From NCBI GenBank assembly GCA_015064855.1, contig SVRK01000016.1, positions 1 to 41,877 of the forward strand: DNA of 41,877 nucleotides, read 5' to 3'. The notes under the pieces were generated by a model, which was not told where the DNA came from, did no database searches, and worked only from the letters and a program-made list of their open reading frames with translations. Shown piece after piece: positions 25,073-34,263 of the stretch. Position 1 is the first letter of the stretch. Each line of letters begins with the position of its first letter. Origin of the DNA: Oscillospiraceae bacterium. Lineage in GTDB: Bacteria; Bacillota; Clostridia; Oscillospirales; CAG-272. A program made the position numbers and the translations under genes.

Positions 25073-25705
25073 ATGTGGCCTTGGTTTTTCATTGCGTTCA
25101 TCGTTGCCTCAATTATTACTTTATTATCATTTTCAAAGGTCAATCTAGTAATAAAATACGCAAAAGGCTTGAAGGTATATTATAGAATTTTATTTATAAA
25201 AATCCCTATTTATCCCTTCAAAAAATCAAAGCAAGTAAAAAAGCACTCAAGTAAAACCGCAAAAAGAAATTCTTCGGAAATTGATGAAATCAGAGAGATT
25301 TTTGAAATTATCGACAGATATAAAGAGCTTACACAGTCAATCTTTGGGTTTTATTTTCGCGCTTTGCACTTTAAGGTTATAAAGCTAGAGCTTCTGGTAG
25401 CGACAAAAAAACCGTCTACAACCGCTCTTGCCTACTCCTTGATTACGCAAGGAATAACATATTTGGGTGAATATATTCAAAAAAATTCAAGACTTGTTTT
25501 AGCAAAAAACGCAATAATATATGTAAATGCCAATTTTTTAGAAACCAAATCACATTTTAAGGCTCACTTCGTTATTTATACGCATCTTGGTCAGCTTTTT
25601 ATAGTTGGTCTTGTCGCATTTTTCAAAATGATTTTCTCTCTTCTAATATCCTTCATTTCTTCTTTAAAAAGGCGGATTACAGATGGAACAATCAAAACAA
25701 AGTGA
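25073..25705 (+). CDS. DUF2953 domain-containing protein
   Basis: 210 residues. An N-terminal transmembrane segment (WPWFFIAFIVASIITLLSF) is followed by a short basic linker with PFKKSKQVKKHSSKTAKRN. The DUF2953 core follows: a two-layer region with HFKVIKLELLVATKKPSTTA, then YLGEYIQ and NANFLETKSHFKAHFVIYTH. A hydrophobic C-terminal part (LFIVGLVAFFKMIFSLLISF) follows. Members occur beside YtfJ in sporulating clostridia, as here, which suggests a sporulation-linked membrane role. The exact function is unknown. Start at ATG 25073 with SD AGGAGAG. It overlaps ytfJ by 23 nt. Confidence 0.82.
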   Translation: MWPWFFIAFIVASIITLLSFSKVNLVIKYAKGLKVYYRILFIKIPIYPFKKSKQVKKHSSKTAKRNSSEIDEIREIFEIIDRYKELTQSIFGFYFRALHFKVIKLELLVATKKPSTTALAYSLITQGITYLGEYIQKNSRLVLAKNAIIYVNANFLETKSHFKAHFVIYTHLGQLFIVGLVAFFKMIFSLLISFISSLKRRITDGTIKTK

Positions 25706-26084
25706 GCTGATTAAATCATCACTTGAAAATGTAAAAAGCATGCTTAATGCTAACACAATTACAGGAACACCAATTGATTTAAAAAATGGCAATTTAGCTA
25801 TCCCTGTGTCTAAAATTAATATTGGTGTTGCTAGTGGCGGTGTTGATTATTATGGTAAAAACAACAACTCCTACACCAACTTTGGTGGTGGCGGTGGAAC
25901 AGGCATATCAGCTGAACCGCTAGGCTTTCTTATTGCTAAAAGCGATGGTAGAGTTGAGCTTCTTACCTTTACGCAAGGGAATAAGGATATTTTTTCTTAT
26001 ATTTTCGATTTTGTCGAACACTCCCCCGAGCTTTTTGAAAAATTTAAATCATTTTTAGGAGAAAGCACAAGCGACCAAAATTGA
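25683..26084 (+). CDS. ytfJ: Sporulation protein YtfJ (GerW family)
   Basis: 133 residues. Shows the family progression LIKSSLENVKSMLNANTITG, then TPIDLKNGNLAIPVSKINIGVASGG, a Gly-rich loop (NFGGGGGTGISAEPLGFLI) and SDGRVELLTF. In Bacillus this spore-coat-associated family is needed for efficient germination with certain receptors. Overlap with DUF2953 and position after scpAB are the standard clostridial order. Short, probably cytosolic in the forespore. Ends without an obvious terminator before the DacF-like gene. Confidence 0.92.
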   Translation: MEQSKQSELIKSSLENVKSMLNANTITGTPIDLKNGNLAIPVSKINIGVASGGVDYYGKNNNSYTNFGGGGGTGISAEPLGFLIAKSDGRVELLTFTQGNKDIFSYIFDFVEHSPELFEKFKSFLGESTSDQN

Positions 26085-26161
26085 TAATTTAATCATTTCT
26101 TTGAAATTTTTTTAACTTTTTGAATTTAGTTTTTTACGCATAATATTAACAAGGAGTTATT

Positions 26162-27256
26162 ATGTGTAAAAAAGTATTTTTAATTTTAATTTTTATTTTG
26201 TTTTCGTTTTCTTTCACTAAAGTTCTTTATGCAGAAAATTTGTCGGCAAAAAGCATTGTTCTCTTAGAAGCGGATTCAGGTGAAATTGTATTTGAGAAAA
26301 ATGCACACGTTCCCGCCCCTATGGCAAGTACGACAAAAATAATGACTGCTATTGTTGTATTAGAAAATTGTGATCTTGACAAAAAATTTACGGTTCCTAA
26401 GGAAGCAACCAACATCGAGGGCTCCAGCATATATCTGCAAGAGGGTGAAATATTAACTGTTCGCGAGCTTTTATACGCTTTACTTTTGGAAAGTGCAAAC
26501 GATTCAGCCGTTGCTCTTGCATACGCTACGTCGGGGGACATGGATGAATTTGTATCTTTAATGAACGAAAAAGCGAACTCACTAGGTCTTACTAGCACTC
26601 ATTTTGACAACCCTCACGGGCTTGATAGTGAGTCACATTACACTACCGCATTTGAGCTGGCAAAAATTAGCGCTTATGCTATGAAAAATCCTCAATTCAA
26701 GAAAATAGTTTCGACATACAAAAAGGTTATTCCTTTGAATAACGACGAGGGTAAAAGAGTTTTAATCAATCACAACAAGCTACTGCGCTTATATGATGGT
26801 GCAAACGGAATAAAAACAGGCTTCACAAAAAAATGTGGACGTTGTTTTGTTTCTTCAGCCGAGCGTGATGGTGTTAAGCTAATTTGCGCCTCTTTGAACG
26901 CGCCCGATGACTGGAATGACCATATGAAGCTTTTTGACTATGGCTTTGAAAAGTATGAATCTGTCAAATTCGCTTCACCTCTTGATTATTTAATTGAAAT
27001 AAATATCGAAGGTGGAGAGGCTTCTTCATTTTATGCATCAAATTTAGAGGAATTAACGGTTACTCTGCCTCGTTCGAAACGGAATATTAGCACAAGAATT
27101 GTGTATAATGATATTTCTCTTCCAATCAAAGAAGGCGATATTGTTGGAAAAATTATATTTTCTAATTACGACCGTGAAATTGCATCTTTAAATCTTTATT
27201 CTATTAACAAAATTAGCAAAAAAGCAAAAAAATCTTTTTTTGAAAGAATCTTTTAA
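26162..27256 (+). CDS. D-alanyl-D-alanine carboxypeptidase (DacF/PBP5 type)
   Basis: Penicillin-binding carboxypeptidase (family S11) trimming the terminal D-Ala of peptidoglycan stem peptides outside the membrane. 364 residues. Signal peptide 1-24 (LILIFILFSFSFTKVLYA). Catalytic motifs are S56-T-T-K59, S111-A-N113 and K218-T-G220. A C-terminal PBP5-like beta-rich domain follows from about 265, with a basic C-terminal stretch (SKKAKKSFFERIF) suited to membrane association. Being next to ytfJ suggests a sporulation DacF-like role, an inference. It precedes the pseudouridine synthase by 2 nt. Confidence 0.92.
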   Translation: MCKKVFLILIFILFSFSFTKVLYAENLSAKSIVLLEADSGEIVFEKNAHVPAPMASTTKIMTAIVVLENCDLDKKFTVPKEATNIEGSSIYLQEGEILTVRELLYALLLESANDSAVALAYATSGDMDEFVSLMNEKANSLGLTSTHFDNPHGLDSESHYTTAFELAKISAYAMKNPQFKKIVSTYKKVIPLNNDEGKRVLINHNKLLRLYDGANGIKTGFTKKCGRCFVSSAERDGVKLICASLNAPDDWNDHMKLFDYGFEKYESVKFASPLDYLIEINIEGGEASSFYASNLEELTVTLPRSKRNISTRIVYNDISLPIKEGDIVGKIIFSNYDREIASLNLYSINKISKKAKKSFFERIF

Positions 27257-27258
27257 CA

Positions 27259-27987
27259 ATGGAAAAAATCAGACTACAAAAATTTTTTACTGACATGGGA
27301 ATAATGTCACGCAGAGCGAGTGAAAAGGTTATTTTGGCGGGTAATGTTAAAATAAATGGTATAACAGCAACCTTGGGCGATAAGGTTGACCCACAAAATG
27401 ATACTGTTATATATAACGGCAAGATAATTAAACCACAAGAGCAAAACAAACGTTACATTATGCTTAACAAGCCTCTTGGATATGTTACAACCGCAAATGA
27501 TGAAAAAGGCAGAGAAACGGTTTTATCGCTTGTTTCCGATTTAGATGAACGTGTCTATCCCGTTGGAAGACTGGATATGTATTCAGAAGGTCTTCTAATC
27601 CTTACAAACGATGGTGAATTAACAAATAGATTAACCCATCCAAAGCACAATATGAATAAGGTGTATAGCGTTATTATAAAGGGAGAAATTTCTCCCGACA
27701 CCTTACATAAATTAAATTCTCCAATGGAAATTGACGGTTATAAATTAAAGCCTGTAAAGGTTAGGGTTGTATCAATCAAAAACGGAAACACAAACACGCT
27801 TTTTACTCTTAATGAAGGTAGAAACAGGCAAATAAGAAAAATGTGTGAAGCATGTGGACTTACAATCATGCGCTTAACACGAATTTCAATTGGCAAACTT
27901 AAGCTTGGCGAGCTTGAAAGAGGAAAATGGCGTGAGCTTACCAAAAATGAAATCGAATATTTAAAGGGCGAAAGGGACACTATTTAA
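27259..27987 (+). CDS. Ribosomal pseudouridine synthase, RluB/RsuA type
   Basis: 242 residues. N-terminal S4 RNA-binding domain (IRLQKFFTDMGIMSRRASEK) followed by the RsuA catalytic core. The active-site motif is GRLDMYSEGLLILTNDG with D106, and KPLGYVTT and RNRQIRKMCEACG are also typical. Converts uridine to pseudouridine in 23S or 16S rRNA; the family is usually RluB for 23S U2605 in Firmicutes, but the site cannot be read from sequence. Only 2 nt separate it from the carboxypeptidase, and it is followed by a small unknown gene. The dac-rluB linkage is common in clostridia. Confidence 0.93.
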   Translation: MEKIRLQKFFTDMGIMSRRASEKVILAGNVKINGITATLGDKVDPQNDTVIYNGKIIKPQEQNKRYIMLNKPLGYVTTANDEKGRETVLSLVSDLDERVYPVGRLDMYSEGLLILTNDGELTNRLTHPKHNMNKVYSVIIKGEISPDTLHKLNSPMEIDGYKLKPVKVRVVSIKNGNTNTLFTLNEGRNRQIRKMCEACGLTIMRLTRISIGKLKLGELERGKWRELTKNEIEYLKGERDTI

Positions 27988-28000
27988 GTGGAAATACATA

Positions 28001-28375
28001 ATGCTAACAGTTTTACCTATACAATCAAAGGATGAGCAAAAGGAGCTTTGCTCTCTATGTGGCGCAGAATATGATATAGAATCATTCTGCTACCGCGCAG
28101 ATGACGGTGATTTTATTGGAATTTGCCAATTCAAATTTGAAAACGGAATTGGTTATATAAAAAATTTATCATATGCTCCTAATATGGATGACACAGAGGC
28201 TATGATTATAATGCTTCGAGCAACAATGAGCTTTATGCACAGATGCGGTCTTGAAACATCGGTTCTTGAAAATGACTGTATGCCAGAAAATTTAAGAAAC
28301 ATGTCAGGATACATCAAAAACAGTGACGGCATATATTCGGTAGACCTAAAAAAATTCTACGGACATTGTCATTAA
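28001..28375 (+). CDS. Small protein of unknown function, possibly GNAT-like
   Basis: 124 residues, not firmly recognised. The sequence pattern FIGICQFKFENGIGYIKNLSYAP, followed by a helix (TEAMIIMLRATMSFMHRCG) and a short strand (LETSVLE), resembles the beta4-helix3-beta5 core of N-acetyltransferases. The acetyl-CoA loop (Q/RxxGxG/A) is not evident, so activity is doubtful. It starts 13 nt after the pseudouridine synthase with a weak ribosome site, so translation may be coupled, and it ends just before a clear terminator. Real-gene evidence: same operon, uninterrupted frame, sensible protein composition. Confidence 0.6.
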   Translation: MLTVLPIQSKDEQKELCSLCGAEYDIESFCYRADDGDFIGICQFKFENGIGYIKNLSYAPNMDDTEAMIIMLRATMSFMHRCGLETSVLENDCMPENLRNMSGYIKNSDGIYSVDLKKFYGHCH

Positions 28376-28381
28376 TGATTT

Positions 28382-28409
28382 AAAGCACGGATTTTTTCGT
28401 GCTTTTTTT
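28382..28409 (+). terminator. Rho-independent terminator
   Basis: AAAGCACG (28382-28389) pairs with CGTGCTTT (28398-28405), then a T-run. It closes the operon that begins with the carboxypeptidase. Confidence 0.88.
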
Positions 28410-28483
28410 ATCAATTTTGCATTTAAATGTGCACATATGATAATATGTTTATTTGATTTTTTCGGAAATAAAATTTGAAAAAA

Positions 28484-28512
28484 TTGACAATTATATATTA
28501 TTATGCTATAAT
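28484..28512 (+). promoter_or_regulatory. Perfect consensus sigma-A promoter before the TM2 gene
   Basis: TTGACA (28484-28489), 17 bp, TATAAT (28507-28512), also preceded by an extended TGC (28504-28506). Predicted start is about 28519, giving a leader of about 25 nt. Confidence 0.88.
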
Positions 28513-28543
28513 TATAACATCATTTATTATTTTGGAGGTTATT

Positions 28544-29308
28544 ATGACAGCTAACAGAGTTCAAGTTGCCATCGAAAAGTTTGGAAAGAAAATTCCTACC
28601 GATTCTGTTTCATCCTTTAAAAGGCATCTTATGGACGCAGATGACTCATGCATGGACGAATTTATGTTTTTGACTATAAAAAGTCCATTAACCGCACTTC
28701 TTTTATCTATATTTTTAGGAGCTTTTGGTGTTGACAGATTCTACATCGGTGACAAAGGAATAGGTTTTGCCAAAATCTTTTTACCGCTAGGTTGCTCATT
28801 ACTTTCTTTTATTCCTTTTATAGGTTGGCTTCTATCACTTGTTGGCAGCTTAGCTATAATGATATGGCGCTTTGCAGATATTTTTTTAGTTTACCGCGAC
28901 ACAAAAAGATACAACTACGAAAGATTAACTGGATATTTACACCAAAAACGCAAAAAATATTCAACTGCTGCTAAAACTTCTGCATACTCATACGAAGAAG
29001 AAATGAGAGCCAAGGTTGAATCAGGTGAATATACTCCACTTGTATCAAACTACAAGCCTGTTTATTCAGACGAAGAGACTCCGCAAAATATTCAATCAAA
29101 GCAAGCTTCACAAAATAACGTATCGATTAAACAAGATGTGGCTGACGAAAGTGAAATTGCCGCACCAATCGCAATAGACACACCGGACATTGATATAATT
29201 TTCACTTGTCCTGTTTGCTCTCAAAAAATGAGAATAACAACAGTTGCATCAAAATATTGTTGTCCAAAATGTTCAACAATTTTCCCATACAAAAACGTTG
29301 TTAAGTAA
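28544..29308 (+). CDS. TM2-domain membrane protein with C-terminal zinc ribbon
   Basis: 254 residues. Short cytosolic N-terminus, then a TM2 domain (about 46-118), identified by GAFGVDRFYIGDKGIGFAKI between helices. A charged, partly disordered linker (130-215) follows. The C-terminal zinc ribbon uses C222, C225, C240 and C243 (CPVCSQKMR and CCPKCSTIFP). TM2 proteins have no settled function. Start at ATG 28544 behind TTGGAGG; a longer frame from 28475 runs over the promoter. First gene of a two-gene unit with the membrane protein 12 nt downstream. Not a recognised named gene. Confidence 0.83.
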   Translation: MTANRVQVAIEKFGKKIPTDSVSSFKRHLMDADDSCMDEFMFLTIKSPLTALLLSIFLGAFGVDRFYIGDKGIGFAKIFLPLGCSLLSFIPFIGWLLSLVGSLAIMIWRFADIFLVYRDTKRYNYERLTGYLHQKRKKYSTAAKTSAYSYEEEMRAKVESGEYTPLVSNYKPVYSDEETPQNIQSKQASQNNVSIKQDVADESEIAAPIAIDTPDIDIIFTCPVCSQKMRITTVASKYCCPKCSTIFPYKNVVK

Positions 29309-29319
29309 GGAGGTATATT

Positions 29320-30714
29320 ATGTCAGATTTAGAAAAAGACGTTCCATTAGCGGAGTTACGCCATAAATATTTAAGAAAATATCCTCTTGAACGCGCAAAA
29401 TCCAGCGCAGAAAGAACTCCTGGGTATGATAGCTATTACACAAGACTCAGACGCACGCCAATAAGATTAGCAAGTGACATAGTTTTATTTGTATCACTTA
29501 TGATCTTTTTCTTAATTATAACAATATCATTCGTTTCGCCACAAAACGGAAATGGCTTTATCACCTATGGCTCTTTAGTCTTTTTAGGAAAGATTTCATA
29601 CGATATAGAAAACTTTTTTAGCATACTAAATCACGGTGGATTTACCGACGCAACGGAAATAGCAACTTCTGAAATCCTCAGTGCTGGTGCCCAGTTTGGT
29701 ATAACCATCACCATCGTTATTTCTTCATTGGTTCATTTCATTACTGCTATTGTAAGATTTTCAAAAAGACAATCTCTTGAACTTATGCATATTGTAATGG
29801 ATTATTATGCAAAAATGTGTGGAGCTGTTATGACCTTCGCAGCATTTGGATATATTAACAATAGTTATAAAATCAGCGGAGCTACATCATTCGGTTTAGT
29901 AATGTTAGGTATTATACTTATCGGATGTAGCGTTGCATTATTCATTTCTAACAGAAAAAACAATAAAATCAGCAAGAAATTATGGATTGCCAACATAGTG
30001 TCAAGCGTATTTGGACTTTTGTCCGTTGCAATTTTAGGTACCTCAAGACTTGGAAGTGCAACTCTATTAGTTGCAAAATCATTAAGTTATCCTTTGGATT
30101 TCTTCACAACTACAATGATTCTCGTTTTTATCGCTTTCTTCGTTGTATTTTCTTCTACAAATAATATCGTTCAAAACTCATTTTTACATATGCTTACATT
30201 GAACGAAGAACGTGAAGTGCCAAAAATTAAAAATTATAGCCCAATGGCTTCAGCTATAACAATGTTTGTATCATCATTCATTATGGTTGTTTTAACATTA
30301 TTCTGCTTAACTGCAAGCGAATTCAAGTTCTATCCTTATAATATTGTAGCGCAAGGAATATTTGTAGCACTATTTTCGTTTGTTCTTCTCGTTGTATCTA
30401 TTATTTTCAGAAAACCAAAGACAAGCACAGCAAGTATCATAACTGAAGCTACGGAAAAAAAGACGTCAAATCCAACGCCAAAGCCTGTGCCAAAACCAAT
30501 TCCAAAGCCTATGCCTAAGCCTGCTGTAAAGAACGAAGTGGCTACCGAACAAATTAAAAACGAAGCGAATGAACAAAATATTTCTAAACCGGTTGTGGCT
30601 ACAAAGCCAGTTCCCAAACCAATACCGAAGCCTGTGCCCAAGCCTGTGAATAGCACAGTGCAAGAAGCACCGAAGCCAAAGGTTGTAATTAAAATGCCTA
30701 AACCGAAGCAATAA
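29320..30714 (+). CDS. Eight-TM membrane protein with Pro-Lys-rich tail, unknown function
   Basis: 464 residues, not recognised. Basic N-terminus (1-45), then hydrophobic segments near 50-72, 126-146, 165-180, 190-210, 222-240, 262-280, 308-332 and 342-363. From about 364 to the end is a low-complexity cytosolic or external tail of repeated KPxPKP units (KPVPKPIPKPMPKP and a second block KPVPKPIPKPVPKP). GGAGG precedes ATG 29320. It is cotranscribed with the TM2/zinc-ribbon gene and ends at a strong terminator. The tail looks like a spacer or a binding arm for an SH3-like or anionic partner; this is inference. Confidence 0.8.
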   Translation: MSDLEKDVPLAELRHKYLRKYPLERAKSSAERTPGYDSYYTRLRRTPIRLASDIVLFVSLMIFFLIITISFVSPQNGNGFITYGSLVFLGKISYDIENFFSILNHGGFTDATEIATSEILSAGAQFGITITIVISSLVHFITAIVRFSKRQSLELMHIVMDYYAKMCGAVMTFAAFGYINNSYKISGATSFGLVMLGIILIGCSVALFISNRKNNKISKKLWIANIVSSVFGLLSVAILGTSRLGSATLLVAKSLSYPLDFFTTTMILVFIAFFVVFSSTNNIVQNSFLHMLTLNEEREVPKIKNYSPMASAITMFVSSFIMVVLTLFCLTASEFKFYPYNIVAQGIFVALFSFVLLVVSIIFRKPKTSTASIITEATEKKTSNPTPKPVPKPIPKPMPKPAVKNEVATEQIKNEANEQNISKPVVATKPVPKPIPKPVPKPVNSTVQEAPKPKVVIKMPKPKQ

Positions 30715-30724
30715 ATATAAAAAC

Positions 30725-30757
30725 CCACACAGCGTAATACTGTGTGGATTTTTTATA
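30725..30757 (+). terminator. Terminator of the TM2 operon
   Basis: CCACACAG (30725-30732) pairs with CTGTGTGG (30740-30747), then ATTTTTTAT. Confidence 0.9.
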
Positions 30758-30809
30758 TTAGAAATGATTCTGTAAATTTTATAATGTAATTATAAGTTTA
30801 ATGTAAAGA

Positions 30810-30840
30810 TAAAAAATCCACCAGCTTAAGCTGATGGATT
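30810..30840 (-). terminator. Terminator of groESL
   Basis: On the minus strand AATCCATCAGCTT pairs with AAGCTGGTGGATT (one U-G) and is followed by TTTTTATC. It lies just after the groEL stop. Confidence 0.88.
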
Positions 30841-30857
30841 TCTTCTATTTAGATGGA

Positions 30858-32489
<1,632 letters not shown>

Positions 32490-32496
32490 TTACTCC

Positions 32497-32784
32497 TTAT
32501 TCAACAATTGCTAAAATATCTTTTTCGGAAACTATAACGTAATCTTGACCATCAAGCTTAACGTTTGTGCCTGTGTACTTGCTGATAATTACCTTATCTC
32601 CAACCTTAACGGTCATAGGAAGCACCTTGCCGTCCTCGTTTTTTTCGCCCTCGCCAACTGCAATAACCTCTGCAATTTCAGGCTTTTCCTTTGATGCGTT
32701 TGTAAGAATAATTCCGCCCTTGGTCGTTTCCTCTGCCTCCAAGTTTTTAAGAACTACTCTATTCAAAAGTGGTTTTATTGTCAT
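32497..32784 (-). CDS. groES: Co-chaperonin GroES (Hsp10)
   Basis: Lid of the GroEL chamber. 95 residues: MTIKPLLNRVVLKNLEAEET, the mobile-loop region KGGIILTNASKEKPE, then GDKVIISKYTGTNVKLDGQDYVIVSEKDILAIVE. Start at ATG 32784, matching family length; GGAGG lies eleven bases upstream. The longer frame adds 14 residues. It leads the groESL operon under the CIRCE site at 32814-32840. Confidence 0.98.
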   Translation of the reverse strand: MTIKPLLNRVVLKNLEAEETTKGGIILTNASKEKPEIAEVIAVGEGEKNEDGKVLPMTVKVGDKVIISKYTGTNVKLDGQDYVIVSEKDILAIVE

Positions 32785-32813
32785 TTCATTTTCCTCCACT
32801 AATTTTGTCGATT

Positions 32814-32840
32814 TTAGCACTCGCACAATTCAAGTGCTAA
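32814..32840 (-). promoter_or_regulatory. CIRCE operator (HrcA site), one mismatch
   Basis: TTAGCACTC (32814-32822), N9, AAGTGCTAA (32832-32840). Canonical CIRCE is TTAGCACTC-N9-GAGTGCTAA, so only one base differs. It lies between the promoter and groES, the standard HrcA repression site. hrcA itself is not in this window. Confidence 0.9.
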
Positions 32841-32845
32841 TGTAA

Positions 32846-32851
32846 ATTATA
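32846..32851 (-). promoter_or_regulatory. Probable -10 box of groESL
   Basis: TATAAT on the minus strand, immediately upstream of CIRCE. A good -35 at 16-18 bp was not found; TTGATT lies 22 bp away. Confidence 0.45.
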
Positions 32852-32979
32852 TTCTACCCTCTATTATATTAAAAATCAAGTATTGTAGACCATTGTTCAC
32901 AAAATGTTAACAATTTCTCCAAGCATCAGTAATTATGGAACTTCTTTTATCATATATTTACTAAAAAAAGAGGTGAAAT

Positions 32980-34248
32980 ATGGAAACAATCATTGGTATT
33001 TTGTGCGGTGTAATATTGCCTGCCTTTCTTATTATTGTTGGCATTATTTTCTTGATTAGACTGCGCTTTTTCTTTATATTAAAGCCATTTTCAGTTGGAA
33101 AGCAAATCATTTCCTCACGCAGTGGCTTTTCTTCTCTTGCTATAGCTCTTGCCGGCACGCTTGGGATTGGAAACATCGTAGGGGTTGCAAGTGCAATTTA
33201 TATGGGTGGATATGGCAGTATTTTTTGGATGTGGATAAGCGCTTTTTTTGCTATGGGGTTAAAATATGCAGAGGTATACCTAGGCATGAAATACAGACGA
33301 AAAAGCAAAGATGGTTGTTACTATGGTGGTGCACCATATTATATTTATGAGGGAGTCAAAGAAAAGCATAGTGAAAATTTCGCCTTTGTTTTTGGCGCAA
33401 TATTTGCTGTTTTTTGCGTATTAAATTCATTTACCACCGGAAATTTAGTTCAAATAAATGCTGTTTCTTCTCTTTTGCCGATACCTAAAATTATTTTTGG
33501 AATTGTTTTTTCTGCCTGTGGCTTTTTCATAGTTAAAAGAGGTATAAAAAGAATCAGCAAAGTAAGCTCTGTGCTTATTCCTGTTTTAAGTATTTTTTAC
33601 ATTTTTCTTTGCATTGTAATTTTAATGAAAAATGTATCTTCAATTCCCGATGCATTTTTTAATATTTTCAAGTCTGCTTTTTCTTTTCGTTCGTTTGCCT
33701 TTGGTAGTATGGGATACACTATTATGGAAGCAATAAGATATGGAACCAGCCGAGGAATATTATCAAACGAGGCCGGATGTGGCACATCTCCCTCTGCCCA
33801 CGCCTCATCAAGCAATGAAGACCCACACGCACAGGCGTGTCTTGGCATTTTTGAGGTGTTTTTCGACACACTGGTGCTTTGCACCTTAACTGCGCTTGTG
33901 ATTATTGTTTCATCACCCAAAAGCAGCCTTTCGCCACTTTCCTTGATACTTGATGCATTTGATAACGGTCTTGGCTCTTTAGGTAGATATGGAGTTATAA
34001 TATCGTCAATTCTTTTTGCCTTTGCAACACTTTTAACACAATATTTTTACGGAATAGAATCCTTGAATTTTATAACCAAATCAAAAAGATGGAAGCATAT
34101 ATTTTTAATTTTCTTCTTTATTATTACTATTGTTGGCTCAACAATCCCAATGTCGCTTATGTGGTATATATCTGATTTTTTCCTTGCAATAATGACTATT
34201 ATCAATCTTATTTTTCTTATTTATCTACGAAAAAAGGTCGCAATTTAA
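32980..34248 (+). CDS. Alanine/glycine:cation symporter family protein (AGCS)
   Basis: 422-residue integral membrane amino-acid transporter coupled to Na+ or H+. About 10-11 hydrophobic segments. Family signatures are AGTLGIGNIVGVASAIYMGG, GLKYAEVYLGMKYR with DGCYYGGAPYYI, and GTSRGILSNEAGCGTSPSAH. Slightly shorter than the usual 450-490, mainly from shorter loops and C-terminus; both ends look intact. The substrate (Ala, Gly or other) cannot be read. Monocistronic, divergent from groESL, with AGAGGTG before ATG 32980. Its last codons form the left half of the terminator shared with the convergent LRR gene. Confidence 0.9.
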   Translation: METIIGILCGVILPAFLIIVGIIFLIRLRFFFILKPFSVGKQIISSRSGFSSLAIALAGTLGIGNIVGVASAIYMGGYGSIFWMWISAFFAMGLKYAEVYLGMKYRRKSKDGCYYGGAPYYIYEGVKEKHSENFAFVFGAIFAVFCVLNSFTTGNLVQINAVSSLLPIPKIIFGIVFSACGFFIVKRGIKRISKVSSVLIPVLSIFYIFLCIVILMKNVSSIPDAFFNIFKSAFSFRSFAFGSMGYTIMEAIRYGTSRGILSNEAGCGTSPSAHASSSNEDPHAQACLGIFEVFFDTLVLCTLTALVIIVSSPKSSLSPLSLILDAFDNGLGSLGRYGVIISSILFAFATLLTQYFYGIESLNFITKSKRWKHIFLIFFFIITIVGSTIPMSLMWYISDFFLAIMTIINLIFLIYLRKKVAI

Positions 34249-34259
34249 TGCGACCTTTT
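34232..34259. terminator. Bidirectional terminator overlapping the AGCS stop codon
   Basis: AAAAGGTCGCA (34232-34242), loop ATTTAA, TGCGACCTTTT (34249-34259). It serves the AGCS gene on plus and the LRR gene on minus. The stop codon lies in the loop. Confidence 0.85.
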
Positions 34260-34263
34260 AAAT

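Noticed and set aside
30460..30711. Short DNA repeats that look array-like
   Set aside because: They are codons of the KPxPKP protein tail in frame, not a CRISPR array: there are no constant repeats with unique spacers.
32892..32914. ATTGTT/AACAAT dyad upstream of the AGCS gene
   Set aside because: A 6-bp AT-rich inverted repeat with an 11-nt gap is expected by chance in this composition.
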